Below, piece after piece: positions 43,918-52,579 of a stretch of 64,000 nt of DNA; the stretch's first letter is position 1; every line of letters starts with the position of its first letter. Origin of the DNA: JAJZAM01 sp027391075 (GTDB lineage: Bacteria > Actinomycetota > Acidimicrobiia > Acidimicrobiales > Palsa-688); assembly GCA_027391075.1 (NCBI GenBank), contig DAHYHI010000096.1:120431-184430 (forward strand), in the 5' to 3' direction. The notes under the pieces are model-generated. The model did no database searches and had not been told where the DNA came from. It was given only the letters and a program-made list of their open reading frames with translations. The translations under genes were made by a program, and so were the position numbers.

Positions 43918-44286
43918 ATGACTCCAGATGCGAGACTGAGCGCCGCCGAGCGTGCCGCTTTGGCCGATCTCGAAGCAGCCGCGCTGGCCGATGACCCTGT
44001 CTTCGCGTCGCGCCTCAGAGGTTCCCCGGCGTCCGAAGCCATGCGTGCGGCGTCCTCGGCTCGGCTCTTGCTGCGACGCGGTTGGGTCAAGTTGCTGTGC
44101 GTCAGGTGGTGGGGACTGGTGATGCTGGTGGTAGGTCTAGCGGCGGTGACCGGCGGTCTTGCGGTCTCCCTTGCTGTCTCCCTCGCCGGTACGCTGCTGT
44201 CGGGCGTGGGTCTTAGAGTTCTTGCCGAGATAGTCGTCGACCGCAGCACGCGGCGAGGAGTCGGTTCAGACCAACCCCTGGGTTAG
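43918..44286 (+). CDS. DUF3040 family membrane protein
   Basis: 122 aa from the ATG at 43918. The N-terminal LSAAERAALADLEAAALADDPVFASRL is the standard start of DUF3040 proteins, followed by two adjacent membrane helices (LCVRWWGLVMLVVGLAAVTGGLAV and SLAVSLAGTLLSGVGLRVL). The family is restricted to actinobacteria and has no known role. A start at 43888 is possible but adds no conserved sequence. Confidence 0.85.
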   Translation: MTPDARLSAAERAALADLEAAALADDPVFASRLRGSPASEAMRAASSARLLLRRGWVKLLCVRWWGLVMLVVGLAAVTGGLAVSLAVSLAGTLLSGVGLRVLAEIVVDRSTRRGVGSDQPLG

Positions 44287-44326
44287 CTCGGGGTGGCATG
44301 CGGGCCTCGGCGGCTATCAGAAGCCG

Positions 44327-44929
44327 TCAGCCGTCAGCCGAGGGCGCTGTCGCTCTTACAGCGGTGGCGTTTACAGTCCCTCCAGTTCCTGCCGTTCCTG
44401 ACACGGTGACGGTGTCGCCGATCTTTAGACCGGCGAGGCTTGAGCTCGAAGTGACGGTCACAGTGGTAGACGGTCCTACGTCGACTTTGACGATCTGACC
44501 TGCGGCGTTGCTGATCTCTAAGACGTTACTGGCGACGTCTATGACGGTGCCCGATGCGACCGGAGCTCCTCGCGTGCCACCCGTCGTAGCGCCGCCAGTA
44601 CCGCCTCCAGCTCCCAACCCGCCACCGAACCCGCCGGCTCCGGTTCCGAGGTTTCCGGCGGCTCGTAACGCAGCGAAGCGGCTGGCTAGCGCCGACGCAG
44701 CACTCGACGTGCCGGTGCCGTGGTGGCGCTCGGCTACCACGCCGCCCCAGAAACCCCCGCCGAGCGCCAGCACCAAGACAAGTACGCCTGTCAGGTAGCG
44801 GACGCGAAGAGCTTTGGCAGCTTCGGGCAGGGCCCATTCGTCGTCGGGGTCGTCTGGGTGGATGACTACCACCGGCACCTGGGTCGTGTCGGGGATCGGC
44901 ACCGGCTGTGTGGGGTCGTCTGGCTGCAT
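44327..44929 (-). CDS. Membrane-anchored DUF5666-like protein at end of exporter operon
   Basis: 200 aa. A polar acidic N-terminus (PDDPTQPVPIPD) precedes one membrane helix VRYLTGVLVLVLALGGGFWGGVVA. After a Gly-rich linker (GTGAGGFGGGLGAGGG), a small beta-rich domain of about 75 residues contains GTVIDVASNVLEISNAAGQIVKV, DVGPSTTVTV and IGDTVTVSGTAGTGGTVNATAV, the pattern of DUF5666 (OB-like). It is extracytoplasmic. It sits 48 bases downstream of the permease in the same direction, so it is probably part of the exporter operon. Its role is unknown. Confidence 0.8.
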   Translation of the reverse strand: MQPDDPTQPVPIPDTTQVPVVVIHPDDPDDEWALPEAAKALRVRYLTGVLVLVLALGGGFWGGVVAERHHGTGTSSAASALASRFAALRAAGNLGTGAGGFGGGLGAGGGTGGATTGGTRGAPVASGTVIDVASNVLEISNAAGQIVKVDVGPSTTVTVTSSSSLAGLKIGDTVTVSGTAGTGGTVNATAVRATAPSADG

Positions 44930-44977
44930 CTGGGTTGTCTTCTCCTCGCCTGCCCTAGAAATTCCCGGTAGGCCCTG

Positions 44978-46213
44978 CTACTCGTACCTGAGCGCGTCGA
45001 CTGGACGGAGTGACGCGGCGCGGTTCGCCGGGTAGAACCCGAAGAACACGCCGACGGCGACGGCGACCACGAAAGCCTCCACCACCGACGTGGGCGTCGC
45101 GACCGGCTTGACCCCAACGATCTTGAAGCGGCTGCCGATCAGCCCGACCGCCACGCCTGCCAGCCCACCCAAAAGCGAGAGCAGGACCGCCTCAGTGAGG
45201 AACTGGCCGAGAATGGCTCCGCGCGGGGCTCCAATAGCCTTGCGGATCCCGATCTCCCTGGTTCGCTCGGTGACCGTGACCAGCATGATGTTCATGATCC
45301 CGATGCCACCGACGAGCAGGCTGATAGCAGCCACGGCGCCGAGCAGCACCGTGAACGTGGAGGTGGTGGACGCCGAGGTGGACAGCAGGGATTGCTCGTT
45401 GATAACGAGGAACGGAAGGTTCGCTACGGTCGTCTGATTGGCGGATGCAAGAATGTCGGACGCCTCGGCCTCGGCGGCGTCGACGCCCTTGGAGTTCTTG
45501 GCTTGGACGATGATCTCGTTGAAGTTGTTGGTATATCCCGTCAGGAGGCCTTCGGCGGTTGTGTAAGGGATGATCGCGACGTTGTTGGGGTCAGCCCCGG
45601 TGGTGGAGCCTTTCGAAGCGAGGACCCCGATAACCTGGAACTGAGCTTCGTTCCTTCCTTCCGTTACGAAGATCTCGGTCCCGATCGGATTGGCTCCGGT
45701 CGGGTAGAGATTCGACAGGAGGGTCTGGCCTATCACCGCCACCTGGGCTGAGCTGGCGACGTCGGAGGCGTCGATGGAGCGCCCGGCTTCGACGGTGTAG
45801 TCCTCGGCTGGCAGGTAAGTGGGGCTGGTGGCGGTCACGGTGACCGTCGTGGAGGCAGCCTGGTAGCTTGCCGTCACAGAAGCGCTCAGCACGGGAGAAA
45901 CCGAGAGGATGTCGGGCGCCTGGTTCGGGTCTGACATCGTTTTGAGGTCGGCGGCAGTGATAGTCGCCGCCTGGGTTTGGGTGCCCGTGGTCGCCGGTCC
46001 GCGGCCGAATCGCCCCCGATTGGTGATCGTGATCGTGTTCGTGCCCAGAGCTTTGATTCTGTTTTGGACGGATATCGACGATCCGTTGCCGACGGCCACC
46101 AAGATGATCACTGCCCCCACGCCAATGAGGATCCCAAGGACCGTCAAAGCTGAGCGCAGCTTGTTCGCTGAGAGGCCCCTTAGGGCCGTCGTCATGTAAA
46201 GGAGGATCGTCAT
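44978..46213 (-). CDS. MacB-like ABC transporter permease (FtsX fold)
   Basis: 411 aa. An N-terminal helix ALRGLSANKLRSALTVLGILIGVGAVIILVAVGNG is followed by a large extracytoplasmic MacB_PCD domain of about 230 residues and three C-terminal helices (LLGAVAAISLLVGGIGIMNIMLVTVTERTREIGIRKAIGAPRGAI, FLTEAVLLSLLGGLAGVAVGLIG and VVEAFVVAVAVGVFFGFYPA). This is the mechanotransmitting family that works with a periplasmic adaptor. It overlaps the ATPase gene by four bases. Confidence 0.93.
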   Translation of the reverse strand: MTILLYMTTALRGLSANKLRSALTVLGILIGVGAVIILVAVGNGSSISVQNRIKALGTNTITITNRGRFGRGPATTGTQTQAATITAADLKTMSDPNQAPDILSVSPVLSASVTASYQAASTTVTVTATSPTYLPAEDYTVEAGRSIDASDVASSAQVAVIGQTLLSNLYPTGANPIGTEIFVTEGRNEAQFQVIGVLASKGSTTGADPNNVAIIPYTTAEGLLTGYTNNFNEIIVQAKNSKGVDAAEAEASDILASANQTTVANLPFLVINEQSLLSTSASTTSTFTVLLGAVAAISLLVGGIGIMNIMLVTVTERTREIGIRKAIGAPRGAILGQFLTEAVLLSLLGGLAGVAVGLIGSRFKIVGVKPVATPTSVVEAFVVAVAVGVFFGFYPANRAASLRPVDALRYE

Positions 46214-46992
46214 CGGCCGGCGGCCATCTCAGCGTGACGGGAACCGACTTGGGTCGTCTCGTCGGAGACGACCAGACCGTCGCGCAGGCGCACGGTGCGC
46301 TTCGTCCGCTCCGCTATGTCTGGCTCGTGGGTAATGAGCACCACAGTGCGACCGGCTCGGTTGAGCGACTCGAACACGTTCATCACCTCGTCGCTGGAGT
46401 GGCTGTCAAGGTTACCTGTCGGCTCGTCGGCGAGGATGAGCGCTGGGTTGGTGACCAGCGCTCGGGCGACGGCCACGCGCTGCTGCTGGCCTCCTGACAT
46501 CTCGTTTGGCAGGTGGCCGGCGCGTGCCGACAAGCCGACAAGGTCCAAAGCGGCCAGCGCGCGCTCGCGCCGTTCCTTGGCGTGAACGCCGGCGTAAAGC
46601 AGCGGCAGTTCGATGTTCGCGAGAGCTGACGTCCGTGGTATCAGGTTGAAGCTTTGGAACACGAAGCCGATCTTTCGGTTACGGACGCGGGCGAGACGGG
46701 TCTCGTCTAGACCGCGTACGTCGACGCCGTCGAGCCAGTATCGGCCGCTAGAAGGTACGTCGAGGCATCCGATTATGTTCATCATGGTCGACTTGCCCGA
46801 ACCTGATGCACCCATGATCGCGACGAACTCTCCGCGTTCGATGACCAGGGATACACCGCCGAGGGCGTGCACCTCGGAGTCGCCCATCTGATAGGTGCGG
46901 GTGACGTTTCGCAGGGCGATCACCGGCGGAGTGGGGCGCTCCCCGGCGGGGAGTGTGGAAAAGTTTGCGGTCACTGGGCTATCCGAGGCCAC
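46210..46992 (-). CDS. MacB-like ABC transporter ATP-binding protein
   Basis: 260 aa. Walker A GASGSGKSTMMNIIG near residues 54-68, FQSFNLIPRTSALANIELPLLYAG, ABC signature EMSGGQQQRVAVARALV near 164, Walker B LILADEPTGNLDS and the switch His in VVLITHEPDIA. It is the LolD/MacB-type subfamily. It overlaps the adaptor gene by 14 bases at its start and the permease by four at its end, so expression is coupled. Confidence 0.95.
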   Translation of the reverse strand: MASDSPVTANFSTLPAGERPTPPVIALRNVTRTYQMGDSEVHALGGVSLVIERGEFVAIMGASGSGKSTMMNIIGCLDVPSSGRYWLDGVDVRGLDETRLARVRNRKIGFVFQSFNLIPRTSALANIELPLLYAGVHAKERRERALAALDLVGLSARAGHLPNEMSGGQQQRVAVARALVTNPALILADEPTGNLDSHSSDEVMNVFESLNRAGRTVVLITHEPDIAERTKRTVRLRDGLVVSDETTQVGSRHAEMAAGR

Positions 46993-48520
46993 CGGCTATG
47001 CCAGCCCGAGCTAACCCGCCGCCGAACCCGCCGGCTCGTGCGCCCACGCCGGTTGCGGAGGTGGAGCCGCCGGCCGTGGCTGTAACTGTCGGCTCGACAA
47101 CGACGTCCCCGGCCGATAGCCCGGCGAGGATCTGGGTGGTGGAGTCTCCCACCAGGCCGACCGTGACCGTCTTCGTCGTCTGCTTGCCGTTGGCGAGTAG
47201 GGACACCGTGGAGAACCGACCAGCTGTGGTTATGGCCGACGAGGGAAGTTCGAGCGCGTTGGACACTGAGGCTACGACGACCGCTACGGTTACGCTCATG
47301 CCGTCTTGCACGGTGGCTGGCGGGTTGGTAAGGCTTATCGTGTCGTCATAGGTCACGACGTTGCTCACCACCGTCGGGTTAGGGTCGGTCTCGGTGACCG
47401 TGCCAGACACGGTCGTGTTGGAAAGGGCGCTGAGGGTGACTGTCGCAGGCTGGCCGACTTTTATCTTCACGGCGTCAGCTTCGGGGAACCCTGCGACGAC
47501 CTGCAGGTTCCCGAGAGTCGCCAGGGTGAGGAACGCCGAGGAGGAGCTGCTAGAGCTCGACGACGAGCCGCTTGCAGTCGAGGTGCCTGAACCTGACGAG
47601 GTAGCCCCGGAGGCCGTGGAGCTAGCACCGCCCCCAGAAACCGTCTCGCCAACCGTGCCGTTCAATGTTATGACCGTTCCGGAGAATGGCGCCGTCAGGT
47701 TGGTCTCGGACAGGGCCTGCTGGTCGTTGCTGACAGTCTGTTGAGCTGTCGCCACCGCCGCCTCGTCCTGTGTGATGGACGCAGGATTCACGTAGCGCTT
47801 CGCTGCTATGGACAGGTTCTCCTGCGTGAGAGAATTCTGGGCGTTGGTGAGGGCGCTCTGATCCTGGTTGACGGTGTTGGTGTCAGTGGTCACCGCTGCG
47901 CACGGGTTTGAGGCAGAGGACCCCGTCGAGGACCCCGTCGAGGTCCCCGCGCCGCTCTGAGTCGGCGATCCGTGAGTTGACGTTGGGACGGTCGTGGTCG
48001 TGGTCGAAGTCGTGGTCGAAGTGTTGCACGATGCTTGGTCACTGGCCAGTTGGTTCTGAGCCGTGGTCAGGTTGGACTGAGCGGTGGAAATGTTCTGTTG
48101 GTCGATAGCGACGGTCTCGTTGTCTTGGGCTATCTGAGGGGGTGTCTCGTTGCCGGACTGGGCCAGGGCGAGGTTGCTCTCGGCGACGGCCAGTTGACCT
48201 TCGGCGGCGGTCAGGGCTGTCTGAGCGCTGGTGGGGTCAAGCGTAGCGAGAAGTTGCCCTGCGACGACCTTCTCCCCGAGGGTGACACTGATAGAGCTAA
48301 CCGTCCCTGAAGTGGCGAAAGCGACGTTCTCGTCCTGCGCAGGCGAGATGTTTCCAGACGCTGTCTCGGTCTGCTCGACGGTCCCCCTCGAAACCGTGGC
48401 GGTCCTGACAGCAGCGGTCGTCGCGGCCTTGTGAAACACGGTCGTGAGGCCAAAGTATGCGACGACCCCGATCGCTATCACCAGGGCACCGTTCACGATC
48501 CACAGTCGGCGGTTCTTCAT
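46979..48520 (-). CDS. HlyD/MacA-like membrane-fusion adaptor
   Basis: 513 aa. An N-terminal anchor helix LWIVNGALVIAIGVVAYFGL is followed by the first barrel-sandwich half (GTVEQTETASGNISPAQDENVAFATSGTVSSISVTLGEKVVAGQLLATLD), a long helical hairpin with alternating Gln/Asn-rich heptads (about residues 95-270) interrupted by a Ser/Thr-rich low-complexity loop, then the second half LTAPFSGTVITLNGTVGETV. Low-complexity Ser/Gly stretches occur near 295-325, and a Gly-rich tail ends the protein. In MacAB systems the adaptor docks on the permease; in a Gram-positive cell it would span the wall zone. It starts at the stop of the lipoprotein gene (TGATG). Confidence 0.9.
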   Translation of the reverse strand: MKNRRLWIVNGALVIAIGVVAYFGLTTVFHKAATTAAVRTATVSRGTVEQTETASGNISPAQDENVAFATSGTVSSISVTLGEKVVAGQLLATLDPTSAQTALTAAEGQLAVAESNLALAQSGNETPPQIAQDNETVAIDQQNISTAQSNLTTAQNQLASDQASCNTSTTTSTTTTTVPTSTHGSPTQSGAGTSTGSSTGSSASNPCAAVTTDTNTVNQDQSALTNAQNSLTQENLSIAAKRYVNPASITQDEAAVATAQQTVSNDQQALSETNLTAPFSGTVITLNGTVGETVSGGGASSTASGATSSGSGTSTASGSSSSSSSSSSAFLTLATLGNLQVVAGFPEADAVKIKVGQPATVTLSALSNTTVSGTVTETDPNPTVVSNVVTYDDTISLTNPPATVQDGMSVTVAVVVASVSNALELPSSAITTAGRFSTVSLLANGKQTTKTVTVGLVGDSTTQILAGLSAGDVVVEPTVTATAGGSTSATGVGARAGGFGGGLARAGIAGGLG

Positions 48521-49176
48521 CAGCCGGCTGCGGTGGTCGTCGTCGTAGACCTGGCAGGCAGAAGCGGCGCGCAGGCCGCCCTGGCGGCGGCGAACGCGGC
48601 GTTGGTAGTAGGAGCGCTACCCGAGGTGTTCGCCGTGGATGGGGCCGAACCGGTCGGTGTGGTCACACCGTGGGCACTCAGGCAGTTGCGGTATGCGGCG
48701 AACTGCGGGCTGTTGGCGCCACCGAAGGTTCCCCCGCCGGGAAGGTCGGATCGGCACGCTGTGAAAGCCGCTGAGTACTTGGAGAATGCGCCTCCCCCCG
48801 CCCCGCCGGCGCCGCCAGCAGCCCCGGCCCCGCTTCCAGTCCCAGCTGAGCCAGCCCCTGTTCCGCCAGGCCGGAAGCCTCGGCCGGCTCCGAAGGTTGT
48901 CGCCACACTCGCAGGAACCCCCTGGGCCTCCAAGCAAGAGGTGAATTTGGCCCGGCTGGCGCTGCTCGAAGCCCCCGCCGCCGGAGTCGTGGTAGCGCTA
49001 GCCGCAGCCGTGGTCGGCGACGAGGTCTTGGTAGAACCTCCGCCGCAGGCAGCGGCCAGAAGACTCAGACCCACAAAGCCTGCGGCGATCAGGACGCGAT
49101 GGTTGCCGTGCGGCCGGCTGGTCGGACCGGTTTGAAGACCCGTCTCGGTCGGTGAGAGGTTGGCCTGGGAACGCAT
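48520..49176 (-). CDS. Secreted lipoprotein with repeated Cys-His motifs, first gene of exporter operon
   Basis: 218 aa. The signal peptide RVLIAAGFVGLSLLAAACGGG carries the lipobox LAAAC. The mature protein has a Thr/Ala-rich linker, then four [FY]xxC-type motifs: FTSCLEAQGVP, FTACRSDLP, YRNCLSAHGVT and RAACAPLLP, separated by Gly/Ala-rich low-complexity sequence. Two of these (CLEAQGV, CLSAHGV) look like copies of one unit. Similar Cys-x-x-His-Gly-Val lipoproteins commonly accompany MacB-type operons in actinobacteria; a role as sensor or substrate-binding partner is only inferred. The stop overlaps the adaptor start by one base. Confidence 0.8.
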   Translation of the reverse strand: MRSQANLSPTETGLQTGPTSRPHGNHRVLIAAGFVGLSLLAAACGGGSTKTSSPTTAAASATTTPAAGASSSASRAKFTSCLEAQGVPASVATTFGAGRGFRPGGTGAGSAGTGSGAGAAGGAGGAGGGAFSKYSAAFTACRSDLPGGGTFGGANSPQFAAYRNCLSAHGVTTPTGSAPSTANTSGSAPTTNAAFAAARAACAPLLPARSTTTTTAAG

Positions 49177-49350
49177 AAGTTCCTATAAACAGAGTCGCCC
49201 AGTCTGAAAGCTAACCTAGAAGATGTTTAAGTTTTGCTGAGAGACCGACTTATTTTCGGACTAAAAGGCGCTAATAAGACAAAAGCCAGTGTCGCAGGGG
49301 CGTTTCGGGTCGTATCCTCGGAGGCTAAGTCGAGGTGCCGGCCTTTTCTC

Positions 49351-49394
49351 CGGCTCCGGCCTCGGTAAAGACCGGCTCCGGCCTCGATAAAGAT
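49351..49394 (+). repeat. Two tandem 22-bp repeats upstream of sqdB
   Basis: Unit one at 49351-49372 and unit two at 49373-49394 are identical except at two positions. Each contains CGGCTCCGGCCTCG followed by a TAAAGA-like A-rich end. They end 10 bases before the sqdB start. A further partial copy (CCGGCCTTTTCT) precedes them. They could be an operator or a leader structure. Confidence 0.7.
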
Positions 49395-49404
49395 TGGAGA
49401 GACG

Positions 49405-50574
49405 TTGAGGATCTTGGTGCTTGGAGGCGACGGTTACCTGGGGTGGCCGACCGCCCTCAACTTGTCGTCGGTCGGACACGACGTCGCCGTCGTGGACAAT
49501 TTCGTCCGGCGCCGGTGGGACGAGGAGCTCGGCGTGGACAGTCTCGTTCCTATCTTGAGCTTGGAGGAGCGCCTAAGGGCCTGGCATCGTTTGTCGGGGA
49601 TCCGTGTCACGAGTTACGTCGGGGATCTCTGCGATGGTGACTTTGTCGCGTCTACTGTGTCCGACTTCGACCCGGATACTATCGTCCACTACGCAGAGCA
49701 AAGTTCCGCTCCCTACTCGATGCTCGACCGGGACCATGCGGTGTCCACCCAGGTCAACAACGTGGTTGGCACTTTGAACGTGCTCTACGCGATAGCCGAG
49801 CACAACAGAGACATACACCTAGTCAAGCTCGGCACGATGGGGGAGTACGGAACTCCGAACATCGACATCGAAGAAGGCTGGCTCGACGTCGAGCACCGTG
49901 GTCGCAAGGATCGTGTTTTGTACCCGAAACGTCCGGGGAGCTTCTACCATCTGTCTAAAGTCCACGACAGCCACAACATCGAGTTCGCCTGCCGGATTTG
50001 GGGGCTTCGCGCCACCGACTTGAACCAAGGAGTGGTCTACGGGCAGGAAACCGCTGAGACAGCGCTTCACCCGGACCTGGCCACCCGGTTCGACTACGAC
50101 GGCATCTTTGGCACAGTCCTGAATCGCTTCGCCATACAAGCTGTTTTGGGAACCCCGCTGACGGTTTACGGCACGGGAGGCCAGACCCGAGGGATTATCA
50201 ACGTGGTGGACACGGTCGCATGTATACGCCTAGCGGCCGAGAACCCCGCCGAGCCGGGCGAGTTTCGGGTTTTCAACCAGTTCACCGAGCAGATGTCCGT
50301 CCGTCACATAGCCGATACCGTTGCGGCGGCATGGCCGGGGGGATGCCAGATCGAACAAGTCGACAATCCCAGGGTCGAGATGGAATCCCACTACTACCGG
50401 GCTGCGCACACCGGACTTCTCGGTTTGGGCCTCACACCCCACCTGCTTAGTGAGACGCTCATCGGTTCGATGTTCGCGATCGTCGAGCGTCACAAGCACC
50501 GGGTGATACCCGAAGCTATGCGCCCGACGGTGAAATGGCGTTCGACCAGCAGTGCCCTCGCCAACGCTAACTGA
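49405..50574 (+). CDS. sqdB: UDP-sulfoquinovose synthase
   Basis: 389 aa, TTG start with GGAGAG just upstream. It is an extended SDR with the NAD motif LVLGGDGYLGWPTALNLS at the N-terminus. The SQD1-specific active site is visible: Thr and Glu in LGTMGEYGTPNIDIEEG near residue 147, and the Tyr-x3-Lys pair in FYHLSKVHDSHN near 182. The substrate-binding stretch RATDLNQGVVYG and TVYGTGGQTRGIINVVDT are also conserved. It converts UDP-glucose and sulfite to UDP-sulfoquinovose, the sugar donor for sulfolipid. The 3' end overlaps the next gene by 23 bases. No SqdD/SqdX transferase is adjacent. Confidence 0.92.
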   Translation: MRILVLGGDGYLGWPTALNLSSVGHDVAVVDNFVRRRWDEELGVDSLVPILSLEERLRAWHRLSGIRVTSYVGDLCDGDFVASTVSDFDPDTIVHYAEQSSAPYSMLDRDHAVSTQVNNVVGTLNVLYAIAEHNRDIHLVKLGTMGEYGTPNIDIEEGWLDVEHRGRKDRVLYPKRPGSFYHLSKVHDSHNIEFACRIWGLRATDLNQGVVYGQETAETALHPDLATRFDYDGIFGTVLNRFAIQAVLGTPLTVYGTGGQTRGIINVVDTVACIRLAAENPAEPGEFRVFNQFTEQMSVRHIADTVAAAWPGGCQIEQVDNPRVEMESHYYRAAHTGLLGLGLTPHLLSETLIGSMFAIVERHKHRVIPEAMRPTVKWRSTSSALANAN

Positions 50575-52579
50575 GCTTCCATATCTAGCAGACTCCGACT
50601 TAGGCGGAACCCGCCGCAGGCTGCGGCCCCGAATCGCGACCCTCGTGGGAGTCGGCCTTCCCCTGGTCGTGGGTTTGATCCACGTCGCGCTCGTGTGGCC
50701 CAGATACCACGTCGGGTCCTTCGACGACGACTCCAGCTACATTCTCACCGCCAAGGCCTTGCTATCCGGGCAAGGCCTGACCGGGCAGCTTGCGAGCGGC
50801 GAGCACATAGTCTCGCTCTACGCCCCAGGATTCGCGGCGCTCATCGCTCCTCTCGTGTGGCTCTGGCCGCACGGTTTTGTGGCTCTCAGGTTGTTCTCGA
50901 CGGTCTGCTTCGCAGCAGTGTTCCCGTTGACTTGGATATGGCTCGCAAAGCACGGCGTCACTGCGAAAGTCAGGGTAGCCACGCTTGTAGTGCTGGCTCT
51001 GGGCCCTCCGTTCGCCACCTATGCGAGCATGGTCATGGCGGAAGCCTCGTTCCTCGTGGTGCTCCTGCTCCTGCTGGTAGCCGTGGACTCCTGGACGACC
51101 GTCGACCGCGTGGCCTCCTGGCAGACCTTCGCTGTGACAGGCCTCGCGTCGAGCCTGATCTGGATCAAAGAGGCCGGCCTAGGCGTAGTTATCGGTCTGA
51201 TCCTGTGGACGGCACTGCGGCCCGCTAGGCGAAGGCTAGCGAAAGCGTCAACGCTGGCGGTCGGCGTCGCCGCAACGCTCGCGCCAGTCTTGGCGGCACG
51301 TCTCGTTCTCGGCAAGCCGTTGGCCGGCACCCTCTACACGATGCAGCTGAGCGTCTACTACCAAGGGGGCCTTTTCCAACGACTGCTCCACGTCGCTCCG
51401 CACTCGGTGTGGCACCTTTTCTCCACCGCTATACCAGCGACGATCGTCCCATACCTTTCACCGCTCCCCATAAGCGGCCACTGGGTGGACCTGTGGAAGG
51501 TCGTATCGTGGCAGGTGACCATATTTGTGGTCGTCGGGGCGGTCTCATGGTTCCGCCGCTTTTACGACGCAACTGTCGTGATGGCCGTCGTGTACCTAGG
51601 CGAGTCAGTGCTCTGGCCGTTCGTCAACGAGCGCCGAGCGATCCTTGTGCTCCCGCTGTTGGTCGCGTGGTACGTGCTAGGCGCTGTTGTCGCGTGGAGG
51701 GCCGTGCGACGAGCGGCGTATCGGTTCGGCCCGTTGGCCGTTGGTGCTGCGCGGGGGTCTGCGACCATAGCTACTGCGTGTCTGGTGGTGGTCCCGCTGG
51801 TAGCGCAGGCCCCTCGCGACTACCTCTTTGGGTGGAAGGTAACGAGCTCGCAATTCGCTGGATCGCGCTACGTCGCGCTCTTGTCGGACCTTGGCACCCC
51901 CTCCGATGTGGTGGAGACCGACTACAAGTCCTCGACGGCGCTCTTCACCGGGCATCGTACGCAGTGGACTGGGTTCACAGTCGCCCACAACCTTTGTTAC
52001 CTGCCGGCGGTCGTATCGGCTGTAGAAGCCGACGGAGCCTCCTACATGCTCAACGGTGATTTCAACAAGCCAGGGTTCCTCGACAGTGGCTGCATCAGTG
52101 CCCTAGCCGCCGACGGGGACTGGGCGGTGCCACTGCTCCACTCGCTACGCGACAACGCCACCGTCTACGAGCTGGTCGGACCATACAGCGCGAACCCCGA
52201 CCTCACCGACGTTCTCGGAGGCAATTCGATTGGACCGGTTTTCGCTTCCGTCGGTCAGTCGTCGACGTCTCAGAGCTGGTACTTCGGTGGCGCAGCCCTC
52301 GTAAGTCAGGTGTCGGTCGGGGAGGCGTGGAACCCGGTGGGTTCGACTTCGTCGGTCGAACTGCAGCTCGAGACACCCGCAGGGGTCTGGGAGACTGTCG
52401 ATTCGGCTAGCGGGTCCGTGGGCGGCGGTCCCGCCGCAGCTCCTTGGTTGTTGAAGTCGTTCTTGAATCCTATTGACGCTACGGCGGTTCGGGTGGTTGT
52501 GGGCTCCCACGGTGGTTCACTCGCTTCAGGAACCGCCGGTGCCGACGCTGTCAACGTTGCTGTCATCGGCCCCGCCTAG
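50552..52579 (+). CDS. GT39-like membrane glycosyltransferase with extracytoplasmic C-terminal domain
   Basis: 675 aa. There are about ten membrane helices, the first at ATLVGVGLPLVVGLIHVAL, followed by the acidic loop SFDDDSSYILTAKALLSG, the position of the catalytic acidic pair in GT-C enzymes (PMT/ArnT type). After about residue 430 the protein is extracytoplasmic; residues 565-670 (SWYFGGAALVSQVSVGEAW to VAVIGPA) form a beta-rich domain reminiscent of F5/8 type C domains. It would use a polyprenyl-phosphate sugar as donor. It overlaps sqdB by 23 bases, so they are co-expressed, and the convergent GT2 gene by four. Confidence 0.82.
   Translation: MPSPTLTELPYLADSDLGGTRRRLRPRIATLVGVGLPLVVGLIHVALVWPRYHVGSFDDDSSYILTAKALLSGQGLTGQLASGEHIVSLYAPGFAALIAPLVWLWPHGFVALRLFSTVCFAAVFPLTWIWLAKHGVTAKVRVATLVVLALGPPFATYASMVMAEASFLVVLLLLLVAVDSWTTVDRVASWQTFAVTGLASSLIWIKEAGLGVVIGLILWTALRPARRRLAKASTLAVGVAATLAPVLAARLVLGKPLAGTLYTMQLSVYYQGGLFQRLLHVAPHSVWHLFSTAIPATIVPYLSPLPISGHWVDLWKVVSWQVTIFVVVGAVSWFRRFYDATVVMAVVYLGESVLWPFVNERRAILVLPLLVAWYVLGAVVAWRAVRRAAYRFGPLAVGAARGSATIATACLVVVPLVAQAPRDYLFGWKVTSSQFAGSRYVALLSDLGTPSDVVETDYKSSTALFTGHRTQWTGFTVAHNLCYLPAVVSAVEADGASYMLNGDFNKPGFLDSGCISALAADGDWAVPLLHSLRDNATVYELVGPYSANPDLTDVLGGNSIGPVFASVGQSSTSQSWYFGGAALVSQVSVGEAWNPVGSTSSVELQLETPAGVWETVDSASGSVGGGPAAAPWLLKSFLNPIDATAVRVVVGSHGGSLASGTAGADAVNVAVIGPA

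Noticed and set aside
47880..48040. Short tandem repeats in the adaptor gene as a possible CRISPR or regulatory repeat
   Set aside because: They encode the Ser/Thr-rich low-complexity loop and have no spacer structure.
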